DNA of 64,000 nt from positions 31,981-95,980 of the forward strand of contig CALLQB010000060.1 of NCBI GenBank assembly GCA_938015295.1. The letters are read 5' to 3'. Made by a program: the position numbers and the translations under genes. This stretch comes from an uncultured Acidimicrobiales bacterium (GTDB lineage: Bacteria; Actinomycetota; Acidimicrobiia; Acidimicrobiales; SHLQ01). Shown piece after piece: positions 51,590 through 59,409 of the stretch. Every line of letters begins with the position of its first letter. Position 1 is the first letter of the stretch. The notes under the pieces were generated by a model. It saw only the letters and a list, made by a program, of their open reading frames with translations. It was not told where the DNA came from and ran no database searches.

Positions 51590-51762
51590 CAAGTAACTAA
51601 TCGACAGCTTGAGGGTGCGACCTGAACACCTTTTTGGGTCGAGAGGCCGATTTCGTTCTTCCCGGACAGCGACCGGCGAGAACAGGTAGGAAATCTGGCC
51701 CGTCGAACGCTCGCAACGGTAAAGATGAGCACCCGCTCTAGTCCGTTTCGCCCAGATTCACC

Positions 51763-51790
51763 TAGTTTCGGCCGGTTAGTTTCGGCGGGT
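51763..51790 (+). repeat. Two 14-bp direct repeats before the selenoprotein gene
   Basis: TAGTTTCGGCCGGT (51763-51776) is followed directly by TAGTTTCGGCGGGT (51777-51790). The last T begins the TAGGGT box of the next gene. The remaining part of the gap 51590-51762 shows no gene or clear structure. Confidence 0.8.
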
Positions 51791-51795
51791 AGGGT
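51790..51795 (+). promoter_or_regulatory. Candidate -10 box of the selenoprotein gene (leaderless)
   Basis: TAGGGT lies exactly 6 nt (CCAGTA) before the ATG at 51802, identical in sequence and spacing to the PAC2 gene box at 24026. No SD is visible. Confidence 0.5.
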
Positions 51796-51801
51796 CCAGT
51801 A

Positions 51802-52815
51802 ATGAGCAACACGATCGATACGGCACTACTCGCTGGCGGACCGCTGCTACCAAAAGCCGACCTCGGACCGGTGCTCGGCTGGCAACTCAAACCCGAAGGC
51901 CTCTGCCAGGGCGATATATGCGTGCCGGTGCACGATATGGCAGCACTGTGCCCCGACGACAACACCGTCGACCTCCTCGCTGTCGCTGGCCTTGTTGACC
52001 GACCCGCGGCCGTCGACGAAACCACCGGTCTCGTCGCCATCGGCGCCCCTCGTGCGAGCAGGCGGTCGGCGATCAACGACCTCCAAGCTCCCGAGTTCAC
52101 GCTCCCCGACCTCGACGGCTCGCTCGCCTCGCTCTCGGACTTTGCGGGAAAGAAGAAACTGCTCGTTGCCTTCTCCAGTTGGTGAGGATGCCTCTTTGAC
52201 CTGCCCGGGTGGCAGGAACTTCACGCAGAACTCGCCGATCAGAACTTCACGGTTATCGGCGTGGCAATCGACGAAAACGTCGAAGCCATCAAGGGCGCAG
52301 CCGAGGGAATCACCTACCCGATTCTGATCGATGCCGAACACCTTCTCACCGAGACCTACGCCATCTCCAATGTGCCTACGGTTATCTGGATCGACGAACA
52401 CAACAACATCGTGCAACCCAACTGGTCGGCGTTCGGCACCGATACCTTCGTCGAGTTCACCGGCGTCGAATCTGGACCGCAGAAAGATCTTGTTCGCCGC
52501 TGGGTCACCCATAACGAGCCAATGATGGAACCTGCGGCCGCGGCCGAAGCCGTGCACGACCTCACGCACGAAGAAGAGCAGGCCCGCCTCTACTTCCGCA
52601 TCGCCGCAAAACTGCGCCGAGACGGCGACGAAGATGGTGCAGAGCGAAACTTTGCGACCGCCGTCGAGTTTGCGCCGCACGACTGGACAATCCGGCGGGC
52701 CGCAATGCCGCTTCGCGGGAAGGATCCGTTCGGCGAAGACTTCATGACGATGTACGGCGAATGGCAGGAAGCAGGGTCGCCGTATCACGGCGTACCTAGC
52801 GTGCGAACTCGCTAA
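51802..52815 (+). CDS. Probable selenoprotein: thioredoxin-like/redoxin with in-frame UGA (Sec128)
   Basis: One frame runs from 51802 to 52815, interrupted only by TGA at 52183-52185. Read through, it gives 337 residues. An N-terminal domain (GWQLKPEGLCQGDICVPV) leads to a redoxin domain starting APEFTLPDLDGSLASLSDF. The active site is VAFSSW-U128-G-C130-LFDLPGWQ, where homologous redoxins have Cys (WCGC). FTVIGVAIDENVEAIKGAA, the cis-Pro loop ISNVPTVIWIDEHNNIV and a TPR-like C-terminal segment (ARLYFRIAAKLRRDGDEDGAERNFATAVEFAP) all lie after the TGA. A SECIS-like hairpin follows the TGA. Selenocysteine insertion would give a highly reactive thiol-disulfide or peroxide-active site. A nonsense mutation is the alternative. 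The next gene starts 24 bp on. Confidence 0.82.
52183..52216 (+). promoter_or_regulatory. Sec UGA codon and bacterial SECIS-like hairpin
   Basis: After the TGA, CCTGCC (52200-52205) pairs perfectly with GGCAGG (52211-52216) around the loop CGGGT. The first loop G is 22 nt after the UGA, inside the 16-37 nt window expected for SelB-binding bSECIS elements, which need an apical G and usually GU in the loop. Confidence 0.65.
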
Positions 52816-52826
52816 CCCGGGTCGGC

Positions 52827-52832
52827 TAGCTT
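52827..52832 (+). promoter_or_regulatory. Candidate -10 box of the MFS gene (leaderless)
   Basis: TAGCTT lies exactly 6 nt (CTGCCG) before the GTG start at 52839. Confidence 0.45.
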
Positions 52833-52838
52833 CTGCCG

Positions 52839-54254
52839 GTGGGTATGGGTTGGATCGCAGACCGGTTCGAATACAAAAACATCGTCAAGGCCATATTTAT
52901 CATGAGCCTGTTCATTCAGATCGTCGACGGCACGGTCATGAATGTGGCGATTCCAACGCTGGCCGACGAATTCGATGTGGCTGACACCGATATCGATCTG
53001 GCAATTGTCAGCTTTCTTGTGGCGCTCGCGGTTTTTCTGCCGACCTCTGGTTGGTTGGGCGACAGGTTTGGCTCGAAGCGCATCTTTCTGGGCGCCCTCA
53101 CCGCCTTCACCGTGGCGTCTGCTCTGGCCGGCACCGCCACCTCGCTCAACCAACTGATTGCTTGGCGCATCATGCAGGGGGCGGCCTCGGGTGTGATGAG
53201 TCCGCTTGGCTCGGCGATGTTGTTCCGCGCCTTTCCGCAGAACGAACGCGCCAAAGCAGCAACGGCAGTCATTGGTGTGGCCGTTATCGCCCCGGCGGTC
53301 GGCCCCGTCCTAGGCGGGTTCCTTATCGAGGTACTCAACTGGCGATGGATCTTCTACATCAATGTGCCGATCGGGGTGATCGCTCTTGCGCTTGGCATCA
53401 CCCAGCTTCGAGACGAAAAATCTGACGAAGCTGGCCGGTTCGATGCGCTCGGATTTCTGTTGTCGGGCTCAGCGCTGGCGCTGCTGCTCTTTGGTATCGA
53501 CCGTTTGAAGGAGTCGAGTTTTGGCTCGACCTCGGTCTGGCTGCCGTTGCTTGTGGGAGTCGGACTCCTTGTCGTTCTTGTGGTCTATCAACTTCGAGCA
53601 AGCCAACCGCTTTTGAAGCTGCGGCTGCTGTCGAGCGGCATCTTCCGTGCGACAAACATCGTTGGGTTCCCCACCTACATGGGCTTCATGAGTCTGATTT
53701 TTATCATTCCGGTCTATCTGCAGTCGCTGCTCGACTACGGGCCGTTGCAGAGCGGCCTTGCCTTGGCCCCACAACCGATCGGCGTCATGATTTCGTCGCA
53801 GGTCGTTGGGCGAACGCTCTACAAGAAGGTTGGCCCTCGGCGCCTGCTGCAGGTGGGCGCACTGGGCGCACTCGTGGTCGGCCTCGGCTTCGCGTTTCTG
53901 CTCGATCTCAACACGAGTCTTTGGTTGGTCGCAGGCTTGTCGTTCGTACGCGGCATCTTTATGGGCTTCCTCTTCATTCCGCTGCAGACCGCCACCTACG
54001 CACAGACGTCCTACGCCGACACGGCCAAGGCCACCACCATCTTCGGCATGCAACGCCAGCTCGGACCTGCGGTCGGCATCGCAACGGTTGCGACCATCCT
54101 CGCGACGATGCACGACGGTCTGGCCGAAAGCGCTAAAACCGAACGCCTCGATGGATTTTTTGTGGCCCTGGTGGTGAGCGCATTGTTCTTTGCGGTCGCC
54201 GGAGCCCTGACCGTGCTGGTGAAAGATGAGGACGCCGCCAGCACGATGGCGTAG
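52839..54254 (+). CDS. MFS transporter, DHA2 (EmrB/QacA) drug:proton antiporter type
   Basis: The 471-residue protein has about 14 TM helices. DHA2 features are IVDGTVMNVAIPTLADEF in TM1, GWLGDRFGSKRIFL (motif A) and the long GAASGVMSPLGSAMLFRAFP. Motif C AVIAPAVGPVLGGFL marks antiporters, and NWRWIFYINVPIG is the DHA2 hallmark after TM6. It probably exports hydrophobic or toxic compounds using the proton gradient. The GTG at 52839 is used, with TAGCTT at 6 nt; an ATG two codons later is possible. It is 24 bp after the selenoprotein gene, but may have its own promoter. Confidence 0.93.
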   Translation: MGMGWIADRFEYKNIVKAIFIMSLFIQIVDGTVMNVAIPTLADEFDVADTDIDLAIVSFLVALAVFLPTSGWLGDRFGSKRIFLGALTAFTVASALAGTATSLNQLIAWRIMQGAASGVMSPLGSAMLFRAFPQNERAKAATAVIGVAVIAPAVGPVLGGFLIEVLNWRWIFYINVPIGVIALALGITQLRDEKSDEAGRFDALGFLLSGSALALLLFGIDRLKESSFGSTSVWLPLLVGVGLLVVLVVYQLRASQPLLKLRLLSSGIFRATNIVGFPTYMGFMSLIFIIPVYLQSLLDYGPLQSGLALAPQPIGVMISSQVVGRTLYKKVGPRRLLQVGALGALVVGLGFAFLLDLNTSLWLVAGLSFVRGIFMGFLFIPLQTATYAQTSYADTAKATTIFGMQRQLGPAVGIATVATILATMHDGLAESAKTERLDGFFVALVVSALFFAVAGALTVLVKDEDAASTMA

Positions 54255-54306
54255 CGAGGGCCAAGCCAGAGGGCCGAGCGCGAACTGGTGCCAAAACTGA
54301 CCCATC

Positions 54307-54334
54307 TTGACAATTTAATGCATCGCATTACTAT
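54307..54334 (+). promoter_or_regulatory. Sigma-70-type promoter with internal operator
   Basis: TTGACA (54307-54312), a 16-bp spacer and TACTAT (54329-54334) form a canonical promoter about 55 bp before the LLM gene. The spacer holds a perfect inverted repeat, TAATGC-ATC-GCATTA (54316-54330), placed for repressor binding. The TetR-family gene two genes downstream is the obvious candidate regulator. Confidence 0.75.
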
Positions 54335-54387
54335 TACGGTCAGACCAGTACGAACAGCAGCAGCAACAACAACGAAAGCAGCGCACC

Positions 54388-55602
54388 GTGGAATTTGGCG
54401 TCTTCAGTAACGGCTACACCCCAGGGCCGGCCGCCCACGACACCGAGTCAGAGCACACCGAACTCATGCGTGAAGCTGGCTACGCGGTTCTGGCCGACAA
54501 GCACAACTGGAAATACGCCTGGTTCGGCGAGCACCACGGGCTCGTCGAATACAGCCACATGTCGGCCCCAGCACCCGTGATGGGTTGGGTCGCGGCCCAG
54601 ACCGAACAGATCCACGTCGGCTCGGCCATCACCAGCTTCCCGACCACCAAAGAACACCCGGTTCGCCTCGCCGAGCGAGCCGCGATGCTCGACCACATGA
54701 CCAACCAGCGCTTCGAATTTGGTACCGGCCGCGGCGCCGGAAGCCACGAGCTCGCCACCTTCAGCGGCACCGAACTCAGCCAAACCAAAGCCATGTGGAA
54801 TGAGGTCATCCGCGAAATCCCTCGGATGTGGGAAGTAAAGGACTATCAGTTCGAGGGCAACGGCTGGTCGGTACCGGCACCGCACAACATTCTTCCCAAG
54901 CCCTACGGCAAGGGCCATCCCCCGCTCTGGGTGGCGTGCGGCAACCCGCAGACCTTCGCCATTGCCGGGTCGCTTGGCATCGGCGCAATCGCCTTCAACT
55001 TCGAACCCATCCACAACCTCAAAGGACGCCTCGAGTCCTACAAAGAGGGCGCCGAGAACGTCGTCGAGCAGATCGGCCAGTACCAGAACAACAACGTCAT
55101 GATGACCAACGCCGTCATCTGCCTCAAAGACCGCGAACGAGCCCGCGAGATCGCCAAGGCCAAGGGCCGCGGCTACCTGGTCACCATGGTGAACCTGTAC
55201 CACGACTCAATGCCGCAGTCCCCCGACGCCATCGTCTGGCCCAACCCGCCAATGGACGTGCCGTGGACCGACGAATTGCTCGACATGGCCATCGCTGGCG
55301 GCTACATGTTGTGCGGCGAACCCGAAGAGGTCTGCGAACAGCTCACCGCCTACCAGGATGTTGGCTGCGACCAGGTGGCCTTCGGCCTACCAATCGAAGG
55401 CATGCAGCATGAAGAGATCCAGGAAATGATCGAACTGTTCGGCGACCAAGTCATTCCCGAGTTCGACAAGGATCCGGTGCACTCCACCACCAAGTTCCGC
55501 GAGAACGCGGTGCGCCAGTACCCCGACTTCGAACACCCAATTCCCGACGGCATCGATGTGTCGATCATCCCCGACACCGCAATTCTTCCGCTCGGTAGCT
55601 GA
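54388..55602 (+). CDS. LLM-class flavin-dependent oxidoreductase (bacterial luciferase-like)
   Basis: The 404-residue protein is longer than the F420-type proteins and resembles the FMN-dependent alkanal-monooxygenase-like group. It starts EFGVFSNGYTPGPAAHDTESEHTELMREAGYAVLADKHNWKYAWFGEHH. HVGSAITSFPTTKEHPVRLAERAAMLDHMTNQRFEFGTGRGAGSHE is the core luciferase-type motif. LCGEPEEVCEQLTAYQDVGCDQVAFGLP follows near the C-terminus. It probably oxygenates or oxidises an organic substrate. A GTG start is used. It is expressed from the TTGACA/TACTAT promoter and followed 17 bp later by a TetR gene. Confidence 0.9.
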   Translation: MEFGVFSNGYTPGPAAHDTESEHTELMREAGYAVLADKHNWKYAWFGEHHGLVEYSHMSAPAPVMGWVAAQTEQIHVGSAITSFPTTKEHPVRLAERAAMLDHMTNQRFEFGTGRGAGSHELATFSGTELSQTKAMWNEVIREIPRMWEVKDYQFEGNGWSVPAPHNILPKPYGKGHPPLWVACGNPQTFAIAGSLGIGAIAFNFEPIHNLKGRLESYKEGAENVVEQIGQYQNNNVMMTNAVICLKDRERAREIAKAKGRGYLVTMVNLYHDSMPQSPDAIVWPNPPMDVPWTDELLDMAIAGGYMLCGEPEEVCEQLTAYQDVGCDQVAFGLPIEGMQHEEIQEMIELFGDQVIPEFDKDPVHSTTKFRENAVRQYPDFEHPIPDGIDVSIIPDTAILPLGS

Positions 55603-55619
55603 CGGACGGCACGGCCAAC

Positions 55620-56240
55620 GTGCCTCGCGACAGCGCAAACACCAAAGCACAACTGCTGGCCGAGGCTGCCCGCCTCATGGCCAGCGGTGGCGCGTTTCAG
55701 GTCACCAATCGCGAAATCATCGACGCCGCTGGACAGAAAAACACGTCGGCGCTCAGCTATCACTTCGGCAACCGCGACGATCTCATCCTGGCAATTCTTG
55801 CCAGCATGGGGCCGGTACTCGACGACCAGCGGGGCGAGCTGAGCGCGCATCTTGATGACGAGTCGCCGTCGGCTTCGGTCGTTGAAGCATTGGTAATTCC
55901 CTTTGGTAGCTGCCTGCACTCAGAACCCGGACGCCACTACGTACAAATCGTTGACCAGTTACGCATGGGTTACTCCGGCAACACCACCGGAGCACCCGCG
56001 AGCGAGCGACATCTCACCCGCCTCCTCGGAATTCTTGGACAACGACCATCTGGCCTCGCCGTTCCGGTGCGGCGCGAACGTTTGATCGGCATGGTGAGCC
56101 TGATGACCTCGATGGTCGCCGAGCGAGCGCGCTCCCTCGAAGCGGGAAAGACTCCAAAGACCACACACGACCAGTTCGTCGACAACCTCACCGCCATGCT
56201 CGTCGGCGTCATCGAGGCGCCGGTGCCGACCCGCCTCTAG
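55620..56240 (+). CDS. TetR-family transcriptional regulator
   Basis: The 206-residue regulator has an N-terminal HTH: TKAQLLAEAARLMASGGAFQVTNREIIDAAGQKNTSALSYHFGNRDDLILAI, with the usual SALSYHFGNRDDL recognition-helix end. The ligand-binding half is unrelated to named subfamilies by eye. The GTG start is 17 bp after the LLM gene, so it is probably co-transcribed. It may bind TAATGC-ATC-GCATTA in the promoter and thus autoregulate; this link is inferred from position only. Confidence 0.9.
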   Translation: MPRDSANTKAQLLAEAARLMASGGAFQVTNREIIDAAGQKNTSALSYHFGNRDDLILAILASMGPVLDDQRGELSAHLDDESPSASVVEALVIPFGSCLHSEPGRHYVQIVDQLRMGYSGNTTGAPASERHLTRLLGILGQRPSGLAVPVRRERLIGMVSLMTSMVAERARSLEAGKTPKTTHDQFVDNLTAMLVGVIEAPVPTRL

Positions 56241-56354
56241 CCGGACACTCCACTACCTGCAAAAGCCGAAAGCACCTGCCCCGCCCCGGCCTGGAGGCCG
56301 CCGTCTTTGACGGGTCGGATCTCGTTGCGACGGCCGGAGGCCGAGCTGCTGGCC

Positions 56355-56360
56355 TACCAT
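56355..56360 (+). promoter_or_regulatory. Candidate -10 box of the small HTH-like gene
   Basis: TACCAT lies 8 nt before the GTG at 56369; the TTG at 56360 would overlap the box, so GTG is preferred. Confidence 0.45.
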
Positions 56361-56368
56361 TGACGGTT

Positions 56369-56704
56369 GTGGCTATTGACCTTTGTATCGAAAGTGCCGG
56401 AATGGTGTCGGCGATGATCGATTCGGGCTACCAGCAAGCCGTCCAAATCATCTTTAGCAGTCGAAGCCTCGGCGTCCGCCCCGGTCGTAGCACTCCTTCG
56501 CCAGCAGTCGACGAGACGACGTTGCAGGTTCTCGCCGCCGCCGACGCACTCGAGTTCAGCCAAGCCCATGCGCTCTGGCTAGTCGACGTATGCGACCATT
56601 CCTACGCCGAAGCAGCAGCTATCGTCGGTGTCGCAAAACCCGAGTTTGCCGACACGGTCGCAACAGCACGCCGCGAAATCGCATCAAAGCTAACCAAGAA
56701 CTAA
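56369..56704 (+). CDS. Small protein with sigma-region-4-like helix-turn-helix
   Basis: The 111-residue protein has an unassigned N-terminal half (AIDLCIESAGMVSAMIDSGYQQAVQII) and a C-terminal half. The latter, FSQAHALWLVDVCDHSYAEAAAIVGVAKPEFADTVATARREIASKL, follows the layout of ECF sigma region 4 (L...R/A..L....SY.E.A...G.....V...RAR..L). Region 2 is missing, so it cannot act as a full sigma factor; a regulator or a decayed sigma is possible. A hairpin terminator follows immediately. Confidence 0.55.
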   Translation: MAIDLCIESAGMVSAMIDSGYQQAVQIIFSSRSLGVRPGRSTPSPAVDETTLQVLAAADALEFSQAHALWLVDVCDHSYAEAAAIVGVAKPEFADTVATARREIASKLTKN

Positions 56705-56778
56705 GAACGCCGGGTCTGACGCGTTCGCTGCGCTCACTTCTGAAGTTTGGCTCCGTCAAACATTCCGGGGCGTTCTTA
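56702..56778. terminator. Long hairpin between convergent genes
   Basis: TAAGAACGCC (56702-56711, starting on the stop codon) is perfectly complementary to GGCGTTCTTA (56769-56778), enclosing 57 bases that include a smaller GTTTGGC/GTCAAAC-like hairpin. It lies between the HTH-like gene and the convergent DUF427 gene and probably terminates both. Confidence 0.55.
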
Positions 56779-56789
56779 CTCTTTGCCGT

Positions 56790-57548
56790 CTAGCTAAACG
56801 GGGTGTCTGGTCGAGTTTCGGCGACGCCGTCGACTTCGATGTCGACCTTTTCGTTGTAGAAACACAACAGGTCTTCGATGCCTCTCGATTCGGGTAGCGG
56901 GTCGGGATAGCTCCACACCAAGTCGCCGTACGTCGTTCCGTCGACCGTCAGCGAGAAATACCGGGCGAAACCTTTGTAGGGGCAACCGGTGGTGAGATCG
57001 GTCCGACTGAGCAGGTCCATCCGCACATCGTCGGCCGGGAGGTAATAGCGGGGCGGCAAGCCGGTCTCAAAGAGAATCGTTGGTCGAGTGCTTTCGGCTA
57101 CCACTGTTCCGTCAACCGAGACCTTCACGTGTCGCGACGAGGCCAAGACGTCGACCCGAGCAAAGGGCGAACGCGGATGAATGATGACTTCGGTGTCTTC
57201 CTCGAACCATTGGCCGAGGGCATCCCAGTTGATGCGTACCCGATCACGAATCTCGGCGACCGGTGAGTCAGGAAACTTCCGAGCCGCCGACTCGACGACA
57301 ACTTCCTCTTCGCCGGAGGCGACCACTAGGTCGTAGACGACCGCATCTCCGCGGTTGACGGTGGTTTCGGTTTCGCCGCTTGGCCGTAGTTCGGCGTGCA
57401 CATCGGCCAGATCGAAATACCAAGCCGGATAATGCGGCCACTCCCAAACAAACAGCGAGCTTCGAGTATCAACCACCAGCACGTCGCCAAGGAAACCACG
57501 TACCCACTTCGCGTTCTGCTCTACCCGGACGTTTTCGATCACAGCCAT
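56790..57548 (-). CDS. DUF427 (nucleotidyltransferase-like) protein, two-domain
   Basis: The 252-residue protein has two DUF427 beta-barrel units: LVVDTRSSLFVWEWPHYPAWYFDLADVHAEL and VDGTVVAESTRPTILFETGLPPRYYLPADDVRMDLL. The latter is followed by TTGCPYKGFARYFSL, the family hallmark (CPYKG). The biochemical role is not established. The ATG at 57548 (MAVIENVRVEQNAKWVRG) is chosen; GTG at 57557 is also open. It is divergent from the reductive-dehalogenase-like gene. Confidence 0.85.
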   Translation of the reverse strand: MAVIENVRVEQNAKWVRGFLGDVLVVDTRSSLFVWEWPHYPAWYFDLADVHAELRPSGETETTVNRGDAVVYDLVVASGEEEVVVESAARKFPDSPVAEIRDRVRINWDALGQWFEEDTEVIIHPRSPFARVDVLASSRHVKVSVDGTVVAESTRPTILFETGLPPRYYLPADDVRMDLLSRTDLTTGCPYKGFARYFSLTVDGTTYGDLVWSYPDPLPESRGIEDLLCFYNEKVDIEVDGVAETRPDTPFS

Positions 57549-57654
57549 GGTGGTCACAACTCTTCTTCCTCAGCGGCTATTCCCAACGCCGTCGTCTCAA
57601 CAGACGAGGTCTCCCTATTGCCCAGGTCCTGACCGGCCGTGGTCAAATAGAGTT

Positions 57655-58851
57655 GTGACCGTTCGCCCCGACAATCGACCCGACGCCGGCTGGCAAGTCG
57701 ACACCTCCACGTTCGAGCGGTTCAGCCAAGTCGACGACGTGTTTAACCGCTCGTGGTGGGACCCGACTGTCCGGTCGAGCAAGACCGAGCGGTTCTTCGA
57801 GTCTTATCGCAAGCCTCTTGAAGAGTGGCGCAACGCCCGAGGCTTTCGACGCAAGGACTATGCGTTGCGCAATGCCGCATGGCATGGCGCCGACATCTTC
57901 GCCGAGAGGAAAGAAGACGACGACCGGCGCGAGGGGTTCCTCGACCCGTTGTCGGCACTGCGCGAAGCATCGGACGAAAAGGCCGATGTCGGAACGGCAG
58001 AAGAATCGGCCGCCGAACTCAAACAGGTGGCACTTACCTTGGGCGCCGATCTCGTTGGCCTCACCGGCGCCGATGAACGGTGGCTGTACTCCGAGCGCTA
58101 CTCGCGCGCCACCGATGGACCAAAACCCAACCCGATGGACCCGTCGCTCGCCAACGTCATCGTGATCGGGCAGGCGATGGACGCCTCAATGATCGCCACC
58201 GCACCATCTGCCCTTGCCGGAGCCGCCACCGGGCTCGGCTACTCGCAGGATGTCATTGTCTTGCTAGCCATCTCGCAGTACATCCGAAACCTTGGCTACT
58301 CGGCGGTGCCAACGCTCAATGACACTGCACTTGCCATCCCCTATGCCATCAAAGCAGGACTCGGCGAATACGGCCGCCACGGTCTGGTGATCACCCCGCA
58401 ACACGGTTCGAACGTGCGATTCGGCAAGATCTTCACCGACATGCCGCTCGCTCACGATGCGCCGATTCGCTTCGGCGTCGAGGAGATGTGCAACGAATGT
58501 CGAGCATGCAGCGACGCCTGTCCGTCAAACGCAATCCCCGGTGATTCGCCATCGGACCACCGCCACAACCAGTCGAACATCAAGGGCATCACCAAATGGT
58601 CGATCGACGGCGAGGCCTGCTTCAACTACTGGGCCAAGATCAACAGCGACTGTTCGGTCTGCATCCGCGTTTGTCCCTACACCCGCGACTTCTCGCAACG
58701 CCGTAACCATCTATGGCTCCGCCTCGCCGACTCACCACTCCGCAAGCTCGCCCTCTGGATCGACACCAAGGCAGGTCGCGGCACCCGCGTTAGCTCGAAC
58801 GACTGGTGGCCAACAGAAACCAAGGTAGCCATCACCCCAAAGCCGCAATAG
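57655..58851 (+). CDS. Soluble reductive-dehalogenase-domain (RdhA-like) 4Fe-4S protein
   Basis: The 398-residue protein has a cobalamin-binding reductase-like domain (LTLGADLVGLTGADERWLYS, then NVIVIGQAMD, GLGYSQDVIVLLAISQYIRNLGYSAVPTLNDTALAIPYAIKAGLGEYGRHGLVITPQHG) and two C-terminal clusters. Cluster 1 is C279-x2-C282-x2-C285-x3-C289-P. Cluster 2 is C322 then C333-x2-C336-x3-C340-P in the ACFNYW...DCSVCIRVCPY context typical of RdhA. There is no Tat leader and no RdhB gene nearby, unlike respiratory RdhA, so a cytoplasmic corrinoid enzyme is likely. GTG at 57655 is the start; the open frame upstream overlaps DUF427 antisense. Confidence 0.85.
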   Translation: MTVRPDNRPDAGWQVDTSTFERFSQVDDVFNRSWWDPTVRSSKTERFFESYRKPLEEWRNARGFRRKDYALRNAAWHGADIFAERKEDDDRREGFLDPLSALREASDEKADVGTAEESAAELKQVALTLGADLVGLTGADERWLYSERYSRATDGPKPNPMDPSLANVIVIGQAMDASMIATAPSALAGAATGLGYSQDVIVLLAISQYIRNLGYSAVPTLNDTALAIPYAIKAGLGEYGRHGLVITPQHGSNVRFGKIFTDMPLAHDAPIRFGVEEMCNECRACSDACPSNAIPGDSPSDHRHNQSNIKGITKWSIDGEACFNYWAKINSDCSVCIRVCPYTRDFSQRRNHLWLRLADSPLRKLALWIDTKAGRGTRVSSNDWWPTETKVAITPKPQ

Positions 58852-58853
58852 AT

Positions 58854-58895
58854 AAGAGGGGTCAGGCACTTTAGGTGCCTGACCCCTTAAGTGCC
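58854..58895. repeat. REP-like palindromic repeat, copy 1
   Basis: GGGGTCAGGCAC (58858-58869) and GTGCCTGACCCC (58875-58886) form a perfect 12-bp inverted repeat around TTTAG, followed by TTAAGTGCC. A 42-bp segment is identical to copy 2 at 60859-60900. Copy 1 begins 2 bp after the stop of the RdhA-like gene. It may terminate transcription; its form resembles REP elements moved by RAYT transposases. Confidence 0.88.
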
Positions 58896-58950
58896 GGCTT
58901 TCTTGTGGTGCAGACGACTGCTTGGGTGCCTTGGTAGGTAGGAGGTAGTT

Positions 58951-59409
58951 GTGGCGAAGGGAGATGAGGAGGCGTTTGCGGCGTTCTTCGCTGATGCCGA
59001 ACCGAAGCTTCGTCGAGCACTCGTGGCCGGCTACGGGCCAGACGTAGGACGAGATGCGGCAGCCGAGGCTTTGACTCTTGGCTGGCGAGATTGGGTTCGT
59101 GTTTCACAGATGCAGAACCCAGCCGGCTATCTCTACCGAGCAGGCGAGCGGTGGGCACGGCGACAGAAGCCACGCGGCGTTGCTCTCCTCGCCGGTACCA
59201 CCACGGAGCCGTTGCACTTCGAACCGGGGCTTGAATCCGCCCTCAATCATCTTTCACTTCGCCAACGTCAGGTCGTGGTTTTGGTCAGCGGCTTCGGGTT
59301 GTCACACGCCGAGGCCGCCGAACTTCTCGGGCTTTCCCGATCATCGATCCAAAACCACGTCGAACGTGGCATGACCAAGCTGCGCCATCACTTAGGAGCA
59401 CCGCTTTGA
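58951..59409 (+). CDS. ECF-type sigma-70 family factor
   Basis: The 152-residue protein has region 2 (EEAFAAFFADAEPKLRRALVAGYGPDVGRDAAAEALTLGWRDW...NPAGYLYRAGERWARR) and region 4 (LRQRQVVVLVSGFGLSHAEAAELLGLSRSSIQNHVERGMTKLRHHL). It should direct RNA polymerase to a small regulon, probably controlled by the membrane protein downstream. GTG is preceded by AGGAGG at 6 nt, the strongest SD in the window. Its stop overlaps the next start as TTGA. The two-gene module is bracketed by identical palindromic repeats. Confidence 0.85.
   Translation: MAKGDEEAFAAFFADAEPKLRRALVAGYGPDVGRDAAAEALTLGWRDWVRVSQMQNPAGYLYRAGERWARRQKPRGVALLAGTTTEPLHFEPGLESALNHLSLRQRQVVVLVSGFGLSHAEAAELLGLSRSSIQNHVERGMTKLRHHLGAPL

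Noticed and set aside
51802..52185. Reading the redoxin gene as a truncated 127-aa protein or a pseudogene
   Set aside because: The downstream frame is intact, conserved in kind, and the TGA is exactly at the catalytic Cys with a SECIS-like hairpin, so recoding is the better reading, though not proven.
56287..56300. CGGCCT-GG-AGGCCG palindrome after the TetR gene as a terminator
   Set aside because: A 2-nt loop is too tight, there is no T-run, and GC-rich dyads of this length are common by chance here.
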